Assembly: GCA_007922225.1 (NCBI GenBank)
Contig: ML679969.1
Span: 1,525,236-1,589,235, forward strand
Direction: 5' to 3'
Length of the DNA stretch: 64,000 nucleotides
Origin: Emydura subglobosa
Lineage: Eukaryota > Chordata > Testudines > Chelidae
In this document: in pieces, positions 24,901-36,900 of the stretch
Layout: each line of letters starts with the position of its first letter
How positions within the stretch are numbered: the stretch's first letter is position 1
Notes under the pieces: model-generated
What the model was told of the DNA's origin: nothing
What the model saw: only the letters and a program-made list of their open reading frames with translations
Databases searched by the model: none
Program-made: the position numbers and the translations under genes

Positions 24901-27900
24901 GTGGAGGACTGAGTGTTTATCTCTTGGGATCTATCTCTGCCTGGTTCACTTGATTTGCAGCAGTCTGTGCCACTGATGAGAATTGCATACTTACCAATAC
25001 TTCTTTTGGATTCGTCTTGAAGTTTATAGTGAATGAGAATTAATGTTCCTAAGTAAAATCAGCATTTAGAGTCTTGCTGTCAGTCCACTTTCTGCCATGT
25101 ATAAGCTAGTTTCCTGTCACATACTTTCTCTCCTTATGTACAGATTGTCTATGCAGAGAGGCCTCTAACTGACAACCACAGATCATTGGCCTCATATGGC
25201 TTGAAAGATGGAGATGTGGTGATTTTACGGCAAAAGGAGAACGTAGAGCCACGGCCTCCAGTCCAATTTCCAGGTGAGAAACTTTTCAGACTAACTGGCT
25301 GGGCTAACCACTGTTGTCTTGTAGCCCCCCTCACTGTACCCAGATATCCATCGTAGATTACTTTTAAATGGTGGCTGTTTAGCCTCTTAATGCTCTGGAT
25401 GTTTTATTTATTGATGTGTGTGAAACTTAACTGTTGTACCAGTTAATGCTGTCCTATCAAGGGTCTGCTAATACATTAAATTTAAAACTCCCCCCTTTTC
25501 AGAGTTAATAATTTGAGGCATAAAGTTGGTGCATTAGTAAATAAATACATTGAAATATTATTTTATACATGTTTAACGCATTTCATCCAAGTGCTTGACA
25601 AACATTAAATAATTTCACAATAGTTGCCCCCATCAGGCAAAACAGTTCTTGCTTTGGGGTGTGTTTTTTCTTTGCTTTGGTTACGTAAAGAGTTTACTTC
25701 TTGTCGTGGTTTTAGTCCATGGGAAGGTGTGATTTACTTTGCTGTTTTGGGGTGGGAGAAAAGTGACCAAAATAATGTGTTCAGAAAAGCAGCTTCTGTG
25801 ACTGCATATGGCTTTTCGTAAGGCCTATTCCTCTCGCATTCAGTATAATGATGCAATAATGTGCAGTCTGCGCTGCTCCTGTACATTAGAAGGCTGTTGC
25901 AGTGTGTGCTCTGAATACGTATTGTGACTAATACACAGGGAAGCTGCATCTTAGCAGACCCAATTATGTGAGGCAATATATATTGAAAAGGTTCCTTGAG
26001 CCCCATAATAGGGAGTTGGAGTCCTACTTCTCCAGCCCTTCTCCCTTATAATTCTTAGTGCTAAGAGTTGCCATTATAATTGTATCCCTTACAAAGGAGA
26101 TGTTGGCCACAGGTTATAGCAGGCGAGTGACTGTTAAGATCCAAACTCTGCCTCAGCAAGAAGGTTGGTGGCTGCTGTGCAGTGTGTCAGCAATATTTGT
26201 CTTACTACAGTAGCTTCTCTCATTTGAGGAATTCAGACGTGCTTTATGGACGCTCTTAAGCCTTACAACCTCCTTGTGAGGCAGGTTGGTGGTATGCATA
26301 TCTTAAATTTGAAAAATGGAATCTGGAGGGGTTAAGTGAATTTCACAGGAAAACGAGCCACATATATGAATAGATCAGTTACGTAAATATGTAATAGTAT
26401 TCCTAACCCACTAACCTGGATACGTTGGTGACACAATGGAACTCAGACATGAATTGCTACTTAAACTAAATGTTAGTGTAGCTTGTTCAGTCATTCCACA
26501 GCCTTACATTGCATTGTTCACAGCAGCTGAGAATGTGGAATGGTCAAACTGTTAACCCATTTTTCCTTAAGGTCTCCCCAGGATAGACTTCAGCAGCATT
26601 ACGGTGCCTGGGACGTCAGCCCAGCTGCAGCAGCAGCAGCAGCAGCAGCAACCAGCACCGCATCCTCTTCCATCAACTCCAGACACACCTTCACCCCCTC
26701 AAGGCATGGACAATCCAGCATTATTACGGGACATGTTGCTTGCCAATCCCCATGAGCTCTCCCTGCTGAAGGAACGCAATCCACCCTTGGCTGAGGCACT
26801 GCTCAGTGGAGACCTTGGTAAATTGGGATTTGGAGGCGATTGGTTCTTCATTTTTTGTATGAGGCTGTTCCATGGTGACTTCTAACTGTGCTGAATTCTA
26901 GTAAAAAGTCGGTATGGGTGTTCAGTCACTTGTGTTGCTCACAGTGGCTCCTTAGTGAATTTAATGCTGTGAAGGTGTTAGACTGACAGCATTGGAGATG
27001 GAATTCCCCTATCCCCCAGAACAGGAATAGCACTAGCTAGCAATAGTTTTGCAAGTTTCCCCCATGTGACTCTGCTGATATGCCTTGTCCCCTTTCTTGG
27101 AAGGACCACAACTGGGGGGTGAGATCAGTTTTTATGACCAGTTCAGTCCCTCACCTCTGTACTGAGACTCCTGCCAGCTGTTTTCAAGGCCGGGTGTATT
27201 TGGAATCACTGCATTTCCTGAAGTGAAAGCAGTAGCTACTTTGCACACACAACTGTTTTGATTTCTGAATGCAAGTGTCGTTAGGAATGCATTTTATTGT
27301 GGACAAACCTTAAAAAATTTGGCTGAAATTTTCAACCCTTGGTGTCTAAAACTTGTGCCCCTGAATATGTGGTCTAATTTTTTTTCAAATGTGACCACTT
27401 CTTAACTCCTTTTGAGTGTAGATTTAGACTGTAAATCTTGCCCTACATTACTTGTCTTTAAAAGAAGACTGTTGTTTGAAGCCTGGGATGTCATAGAACT
27501 TTGACTTTGCTCAGAGGCAAAACTAATCTATGGCCAGTGAGTTCTGCTGCTATCTTTTTGATGGATCTTCTGATTTGTTGGCACCATGGTCCAAAAGAGC
27601 ACCACACTGGGATTCAGAAGACCTGGATTATATCCCTGGCTGTGCCACTGACTCACTCTGACTTTGTGTGTGCAGATAAGTTTAACGTGCAGAGACACCA
27701 TGACATTTAACACAGAGTTGCTGTTAAAGAATATTTTCATTGCTTTACTGCAGCAAGACCTACCTAATGATACTTTTGAGTGGTGGCCAACATCTTCAGA
27801 AGACACTGTTGTGCTGCAGGTTTAACCGCATTTCATTTGTAATTTCCAGCAAAGGGTGTTAGCGCACCTCACTGTGGTGTTTGTATCTGTTTTCGTTACT

Positions 27901-30900
27901 GCAGAGAAATTTACCAGGGTATTGTTGGAGCAGCAGCAGGACCGAGCCCGGCGGGAGCAGGAGAGAATCCGTCTGTTTTCAGCTGACCCTTTTGATCTTG
28001 AGGCTCAGGCAAAGATAGAAGAGGACATAAGGTAGCAAACTTAAGTCCAAGGGAGAGGTCTGGACCCCTTTGTGGGACTCTATTCCAGTTGAAAATGCAT
28101 TTTTGGGGTCTAGTTGAAACCAAGGGGCGCATAGATGCAGCATTGTGTCTCATTTGTTGACTCTGTCATTTCTTTTGGTGGTGTGGTCTCACCTCCCCAG
28201 CCATCTGACTAGAGGTAGTCTTGGTGACCTCTCTCCACATGGGGACTGCAATTTCTCAAAACCCAGTCAGAGTCCTTGGTCTTTTTCAGGGACCTTTCCC
28301 AATTCTGACATGCATCTCCATGAACTAGCTAGTAGAGAGCACTGCATAAAAAGTGTTTAACCAAAGTTCCGTTGAGACCCTGCATGTAACTGCCTCAGAT
28401 ATATTGGATCCCCTCAAGCCTGAGCGCCAGCACTTGCAAACTTAGCCCTTAAACCATGTCTCCTGCAGGGCAATATCACATGTTGTTACCAAGCAGACTT
28501 CATCATTTTGTTGCAGTCCATCTTTTTTTTTTATATTTTGAGTGTCTACACAGCAAAGAAAAACCCGTGGCAGGCCTGATTCAGGCTGCGGTGCTGTTTC
28601 GCTGCTGTGTAGACTTCTGGGCTCGGACTGGAGCCCAAGCTCTGGGACTCTCACATCTACACAGCTCTGAGACAGTCCCCCAGCCCAAATTCCATGAGCC
28701 TGAGTCAGCGGACATTGGCCAGCTGCAGGTGTCTAGTTGCTGTATACACATACCCATTGAGGCTTGGTCTGTGCTTTAAACTTACACTGGCGTAGCTATG
28801 TTGGTCAGAGGTGTGAAAAAACCACACCCCTGACTAACAGAGCTACGCCAACAAAACTCTGTGTAGATGCAGCTATTCTAATAGAAGAGTGCTTCTGTCA
28901 GCTTGGTTAACATGGTTTGGGGAGACCGTGTTTCTGCACCAGCAGAAAAACTCCTCCTGTTGGTATAAGCTGTCTCTCCACTGGGGGGGCTAAAAGTTCT
29001 GTAGTGCAGACATAACCCGAGTCTCTGGTTAGTTGCAGATTTTGAGCATAGTCGTTGTCAGAAAGTGGCCCTGTAAAAGTGGCACATGCTGTCTTAGGTT
29101 TACTCTCCTTTGTATCTTTTATATGTAACTGCACAGTCTGTAAATCCAAAGAAGGTTTCTCTCATTGCCAGTGCGACAGGCTCAGCTAACTACTGCCTGT
29201 GGGAGATGAGTTGTGATTCTTCTGTTCCTTACATCATCAGTAAATTCTTGAATTAGAAAACAGCAGGCAGTTTTGCTGACGTATGAGGCTCATATTGGTT
29301 GTGCAGAGTTGGAAGTGCTAAAACATGCATTAGTAATAGGGAAAATAATCAGTTATTGTATTATAATGACTTCTAAGGCATTTTACACTATGTAAGTGTT
29401 AAGTATTTTTCTGTATTTCACAGAGCAGCTCAAACGCCAGCAAAACATCCCTATGAGGTATTTAAGTTGTGTTGTTATCCCCACTTTTATAGAGAAGGGG
29501 AGTCTAAGGCAGGAAGATCAAGTATTTGCCCACAGCTATACTGCCATCAATGACAGTGGGATTAGAACCTGGGAGCTGCTGGTTCTCAGTTTTGGTCTCT
29601 GATCACCTGATCCAGGCCCCTCTCTCTGTTTGATTCTGTCCCGGTGAGAAGATGGGTTGGGGAGCAGGTGCTGTGTGCAGCATAATAAATGCCACATTTT
29701 ACAGAGCCACTTTTCTAACCTTTAAGCAGGGGACAACCAGGGGGAGAGGAGGAGGAAACCAGAATGCTGTTTGCTGTAATCAAACTGAAACTCGGTATCT
29801 GCCAGCCATATATACTTCTCGCTTCTGACTGACTGACTTAATCTTATGTGTTCTGAGAGCCCAAGATGTGTTGCTTTGAGATATATCAGGACTAAATAGA
29901 GCCGGGGCAGTCTAGGGGCCGTGCAATATGCTGCTCTGCAGTAGGCCACCTTCAGTTTCCAAGCAGCCATGTCTTAGAGCACTGCATAGTCCTCTCCAGT
30001 GACCCCTTTTAGAAGGTGCATAGAGCATCACTGGCTGCCTCCAAAGAGAGTTGCATTCAGCCTGTCAGTGGCGGAGGGAGGGTTATATGGTAGGAAAAGG
30101 GCAGAAATCTTCCCTCCTACTGAAAAAAGAAAGCCATCTCTTTAAACCTTTTATATTGGTAGAGGAGCCATTTCCGGCAGGGTGGCTGCGGAGACCATCC
30201 TGCTCCAGGTTACTGCAGGGACGGGCTGCATTTCAGTTTGGCTCACGTTATCTTATGTTCCTTTTTGTGGCTTTAAATTTGTACAGAGAATTTGCGGTGT
30301 TGTCACTGCACTCATGAGAGTTTCATGTAACCTGTTCCAAACCTGATACTTGCAAAAGGGAAGAATCTCCTGAAATGTTATGGAAAACATTTTGATACGT
30401 AACTTGTGTGGGATCTCAGTGTTGTAGTTGCTGATGAGGTCGTCACTGCATGATCTCAATGTTTCATTACAGAATGACAAAGAAATTACAAAGTCTTGCC
30501 CACAAGTTCTTTTTGTTAATTCTGTAGTGACAAGTTTTTGCGGTGAACAGAAAGTCAGTTGCAGGTCTCCAGGTGCTTAAGTGCATCTGACCACTTACTT
30601 CAGACTGCTGCATAGGTCTCTTTAAGGAGCTATGAGGAACATTCTTTCCTTCCTGCTTGCAAGCAACCTGATGCCTCTGGAGTAAGACAAGATCTTTGCT
30701 AGCATCTAAGTAGGGTGGTGTTTAACTGCTGAAGTTCTCCTTTCACAGCTGTTCGTCACTGATGGTAGTGGGAGGAGGGAAGATGACAAATCTGTTGATA
30801 ATCCTTGTAAATGGGAGGCTTTGTAAATATACCATTTCTGCTCATGGAAGGCCTGATTTCAGTTTCTGATTTTCATTTGATTCAGGCAACAAAACATTGA

Positions 30901-33900
30901 AGAGAACATGACGATAGCTATGGAAGAGGCCCCAGAGAGCTTTGGCCAGGTGGTAATGCTCTATATTAACTGCAAAGTCAATGGACATCCAGTGAAAGCA
31001 TTTGTGGACTCAGGTGATTCCTTCCCCCTCCCCGCCTCATTTTAAATCACTCTACCCTCTTCTGCTCTCCCTGCTTCCCCATCTCCTGGCTCTTTAAGGA
31101 AAATAGTGAACCCCACAGTAGGTCAATTATAGCATTCCCTTCCCACAGTAAAGCATTGTGTTATGAGCTTAGGAAGGATCTAATTAAAATCTGAATGTAC
31201 TTTCTGGCATTATTCAACCTAATTAAAAATATTTGAGGTGTGTGTTGCGGTGAAAATATGACTGGGAGTCAGAATTCCTGGGTTCTAATCTGGCCTTTGC
31301 CACCAGCCAGCTGTGTAACCTTGGACAAGTTACTCCATCTGTATGCCTCAGTTTCCTTATCTATAAAACTGAGATATTTCCTTTCCTTTATAACACAACA
31401 CTTTTCCTCCATAGAGCTCCAAGTGTAAGTATTCAGCTTCATCGTAACTCCATAACAATAACGATCTTCAGTTGGTGGGTGGGTGAATGTGTGGGTGTAC
31501 ATACACACGTAGCCATGCTGTAATCAAATGCCTTTATGCCATAATATAATTCCCTGTCTGCTACTGAGTTTTAGATGAAAACCTCTGTACTGGCCCGGAT
31601 CAAGATTTTTAAACTACCCCTTGGTTGTTTTTAAGTATTGCTAATTGCTCTTGTCTCTGGGGGGTAGGTGCCCAAATGACCATTATGAGCCAAGCTTGTG
31701 CTGAAAGATGTAACATAATGAGACTGGTGGACCGGCGGTGGGCAGGAATTGCTAAGGGTGTGGGCACACAGAAAATCATTGGCCGGGTGCACCTAGGTAA
31801 GTAATGGCACAACAGGATCACTTTACCTGTCATGGCTGTGGCTTTGCTTGGCACCAGAGAGTGTTTGCTTTAAATACTATAAGCTTTGGGAACTGCTATA
31901 GAGTGGAGTAAGAGTTTGTCAAGAACACATTAAGCTCACCCAGAGACACTATAACCAGGATTCCAGCATATTTAACATTGTTTTAATTCGATTATCCTAA
32001 CACTTTAATTCTGGTAGGTCTAGGTAGAGTCCCCATACAAATACGGAGGAAACCTTGATTGCTGGTGCTGAAGGGTTAATGTAAAATAGCTTTATTCTTT
32101 GGTCTGTGGGATCAGGATGGGGATAATGGGCACTGTGAATTGTTCAGCAGAATTCCGGTGCAGCTGAGTGTTTCTCATTCCACAGTGAGGAGAGCACTTT
32201 AAGCTATCTGTATTCTTGCATAGGTTTGTCTGAAGAAAATGACGTACAAGGAAATATGATCTTTATTGTTTAAGAAATTGACTCTGGATTAAAGCACAAA
32301 AGCAAAATTCCACTCTGAGCAGGTGTATGCAGCTTCTTCAGCTATCGCTTGAGGGTTTAGTTGAGCAGATCCTTCTGCACTACAGATCCAGTCAGCTTTT
32401 AAAATAAAGGGGAAAAAGCTAATTTGCCTCTTGGGGCTAACACTCACAATAATCATCAGGGCTTGCTTAGAACTAGACTTTTCCACAGCTAAGTCTATAT
32501 ACATTGTGCTCTGACTCCATAACTTACCTGAGAAGACTTCGTATAATTTCCCTTAGATAGAGAGAGAGATACATACAATAGAATCCTCTTCAGCACTTCT
32601 TGAGGCTTGAGGGCAGATAACATGGTGTTTTCTGTGTGCTTCAGCCCAGGTTCAGATTGAAGGGGATTTTCTGCCATGTTCTTTCTCCATCCTCGAAGAG
32701 CAGCCCATGGATATGCTTCTAGGACTGGATATGCTTAAGAGACATCAGGTAACTGAGTAAATTGGTGCTTATTTTGAAATAATCCATGGATCGATTTTAA
32801 GTGCTAAATTTAAGATGATCATTTTTATGAATTTTTTAGGATTAAAAAAACTCTGAAGAGAGATGGTGACACATTGTTTTCCCACAGATTGTGGAGGAAG
32901 CAAATATACCTTATAGGTTGTAAGTATTTTGTATCATGTCCCAGCCTAAAGGTCTTTGCTCAGAAACCTTGGTGCCTGAAAATCCTCAAAGACCTATACC
33001 TAAACAATTTACAACAAAGACTCTGGGAAGTTCTCACTTGGAGCTGTAATCATAGTAGGGCTGAAGAGCAGAAGGACCATAATTAGTCAAGAGCTGGCTA
33101 ATCGGAGCAGCTGTGAGCAGCCCTTTGGCGTATTGAAGGCACTGGTTGCTGAGCTGTATCTACCCAACATATGTTTTTAGATCTACCAGGTGTTAGCATC
33201 TTCTGAATCCTTCCGCAACCAGTTAACATAACTTGTCATTGTGTTAACCCCTTGATGTTTGGAAGTGACATTTTTCTAATGCATTGTTTAACTTGCCACT
33301 AACCGATGTGTTCTGGTCCTGTCTTGTGACTGACTCTTACCAAGACATCAATCACCTGTGTTCTCTTCTCCCAGTGTTCCATTGATCTCAAAAAGAATGT
33401 ACTAGTGATTGGCACCACTGGATCTCAGACAACTTTCCTTCCGGAGGGGGAGCTGCCAGAGTGTGCAAGATTGGCATATGGAGCAGGGCGGGAGGATGTG
33501 CGGCCAGAGGAGATTGCAGACCAAGAACTGGCAGAAGCTCTACAGAAATCCGCAGAGGAAGCAGGTACCATAAGGAGCCAAATCAGAGTAACAATCTACA
33601 GAGTGTTATCAGTAACATGTCAACTGTGTCGCCTATCACAGGAAAGCGCCTCACTTTTCTCAACTGTTCTAGCACATCTTACTGAATGTAATGCCGGTGA
33701 TGAGCACCTTTTCCTGCAGAGCCTTCTAATGGCTGCACTCTTTCCCTTGGGAGATCTAAATAAAATCTGTCTTGGGTCTATGGGTTGCTGTGCCATTTTA
33801 ACTTGGCCTTTTTGTATCTGACTAGTAGCTGTCTCCCATTCCTCCTTGCCTCCATAGTCCATTATTCTTGTTGTTTTTAATGTACAGCAAGGGGACAATT

Positions 33901-36900
33901 TCAGCTAAGTGATATTTTAGCTGTTTTAATGGTGGTGGGGGGAACTTGTGGCAACAGCCATAAGCCATGCTCCAATATCCATAGTCTATACAAATGCTAA
34001 AGGAACATTTTAGTGAGCAGTTATAGAATTGTCAACTGAGACGTATTTGCTCTATAACTACATAAATATATGATTTTCTAAACAGTTTTTAGAAATACCG
34101 AATACTGTTTCAATTTCTCTTTGGTGAATAGTGCTGGTATCTCAGAGCTGAAATACAATTTTTTCTAAAAATTGCATTTACTCTGCAACTCTGAAAATGT
34201 GATTTCCTATTTGTTCAAATGAGGAGTTTCATTTACTGTGTCCTAACCTACATCTTCAATGTTAAAGGTGACCTGCAAAGGGGAAAAATAATAAGCTTGT
34301 GTCCCTTCTTTCACTGCTTTACAACATAAGAGAAGCCTTAAAGGTGTGCAGATTTCACTCCTGTCTAGGCTGGAAGACCATGACGACTGAAGAACTAGCG
34401 AAATGGGGCTTGTCTACACTACAGACGCTATATAGCAGCAGAGCTGTGATGTCTCAGCTGTATCGCTGCAACACTGTAGTGCAGACACTTGCTATGGTGA
34501 TGGAACACGTTACTGTCACTGTAGCTAATTCACCCCCTTGAGAGGTGGTAGCTAGGGCATGGAAGAAGAATTAGTCTTCTGTCAGCCTAGTGATATCTGT
34601 ACTGAGGCTTAAATCAGCTTATAAGAACAGCCATATTGGGTCAGACCCATAGTCCACCTATCCCAGTATCCTGTCTTCCGACAGTGGCCAATGCCAGATG
34701 CTTCAAAGGGAATGAACAGACCAGGGCAATTATCAAGTGATCCATCTCCTGTTATCCAGTCCCAGCATCTGGCAGTTAGAGGCCTAGTGACAACCCAGAG
34801 CATAGGGTTGCATCGCTGACCATGTTGGCTAATAGCCTTTGGTGGACCTATCCCTCATGGAATTATCTCACTTTTTTTAACCAAGTTATAGTTCTGGCCT
34901 TCACAACATTCTGTGGCAGAGTTCCACAGGTTGACTGTGCATTGTGTGAAGGAGTACTTCCTTCAGCATGTATTTAAACATGCTGCCCATTAATTTCATT
35001 GGGTGACCCCTGGTTCTTGTGTTATGTGAAGGGGTAAATAACACTTCCTTATTCACTTTCTCCACATCATTCATGATTTCATAGATCTGTCATATTCCCC
35101 CCCCTTACTCATCTCTTTTCCAAACTGAATAGTCCCAGTCTTTTTCATGTCTCCTAACATGGAAGCTGTTCCATACCCTTAATCATTTTTGTTGCCCTTC
35201 TCTGTACCTTTTCCATTTCTAATATTTGTTTTTAAGATGGGATGACCAGAACTGCACACTGTAAACAAGTTGTGGGCATACCGTGAACTTATATAGTGGC
35301 ATCATGATGTTTACCGTCTTATTATCTATCCCTTTCCTAATGGTTCCTAACATGCGATTAGCTTTTTTGACTGCCACTGCATATTGAGCAGAGATTTTCA
35401 GAGAACTATCTGCAGTGACTCCAAGATCTTTCTTGAGTGGCAACATCTAATTTAGACCTCATAAACTACATTTGGGGAGGGGTGGAGAGCGAGTTTTTTT
35501 TCACACCCCTGAATGATATAGCTAGGTTGACATAAGTTTTAGGTGTAGATCAGGCCATGGTGATGGCATAAAAGCAGAGGGCTGAGTAGCTAGCCAGGCT
35601 GTTTGAAACATTTTGTGGTTGTGATTTGTTAGCGCCTCTTTGACTTCAGTCAGATACGTTTTAAGTGATTCAACATCCTTGCTCCCTTCAATTAAAGTGT
35701 TGTTAGCTCAAAATATGTATCTCTTGGACCTCCCAGTGGTCTGTGATTAAAATCAAGGAAGGCCAAATTTTGCATTACTGATACTTTAAAGGCATTAAAG
35801 GGGGGGAAAAAAAAAAAACAGGGAAAAATCTTTGTCCTTTATCCATGATAGAGACTGAAAAATGGATTTATGCTTTTTATTTTTAAAAAAAAAACAAACA
35901 CCTTTTGCAGGTCACCCTTAAAGTAGTAGTTTATTTGATTTTAATTAGTCTCTTACCTGAAGAGACACTTTCATTTTTAGAGATTTGCTCTTTGAGTGGA
36001 GATGCAATGACAGGAATTGTTTTTATACGGAGTTTGTTTTCTTTTAACAAAACCCTCCCCTCTTCCTCTAACTACAGTCATGGTCTAAAGAGTAAGTAAT
36101 GGCTTATTTGCAAAAGTCGGTCTCTTGTATGAAGGGGCAGCGCAGGGCTGTGTTCATCTGCCCTGTGGATCACTTTCTTCACCCTTTAAGGAGAATCTAC
36201 TTTAAAAATCTTGCGTCCAAGAAATATCTTTACTGTAAGGCCTATATCTTGACTTGTGAGGTACATCAACACAGGAAACAGTTTACTGCATCCTTGAATG
36301 TTTAAGTCACATCTAAGTTTTTATGTCTCTAATGCCTGGTCTACACTTAAAAATTAGGTGAGCATAGCTACTGCATTCCAGAGTGTGAAAAATTCACACC
36401 CCTGAGCACTGTAGCTATCCTGACCTACCCCCAGTGTAGGCACTGCTGGGTCGACAGAAGCATTCTTCTGTTTACCTAGCGACTGCCACTTGGGGAGGTG
36501 GATTACCTACATGGACGGAAAAACTGATTCCATCACTGTAGGAAGCATCTACGCTATGGAGCTACAGCAACATAGCCGCAGCCCTGTAGCTGTGCTACTG
36601 TAGCACCTGTAGTGTAGATATGCCCTTAGTTTACAGACAAATAGAGATGGGCACGATCTATCACCCTGGATCCAGCCTTGTCACCACCCCAACTCTGGTA
36701 AAGTCTAGAGCCAGACTTGGTGTCTCAGGCTCATCTCTATTAGCATTACCTTCAACAGAAAATGTAAAATAATATTAGGTTTCTTTCCCATTAGGATGTT
36801 TGAGACATGTAAAACCACGGTTGGCTTTCCAAAGCCTCATCAATCAGATCGTTACTTTGCAAAGCCAAAGGTAATTTGAACCCAGGTTCAACTTGATCTG

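Larger units (their letters stand above)
16123..25143 (+). other. DDI2 intron 1 (9 kb)
   Basis: GTCAGG donor, GTACAG acceptor. Holds the tail of the CpG island, an unclassified dispersed repeat (about 17590-17820), SINE remnants (about 19550-19640, 20795-20880), an AT-rich block (22030-22805) and a CR1 LINE (23342-24496). No additional exon recognised. Confidence 0.85.
26818..27904 (+). other. DDI2 intron 3
   Basis: Contains copy 2 of the unclassified repeat (about 26970-27185) and a MIR fragment (27585-27665). Acceptor TTACTGCAG. No extra exon. Confidence 0.8.
28032..30885 (+). other. DDI2 intron 4
   Basis: GTAGCA donor, TTGATTCAG acceptor. Holds two adjacent MITEs of different families (28542-29019) and a MIR-like SINE (29380-29600). 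No exon recognised otherwise. Confidence 0.8.
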
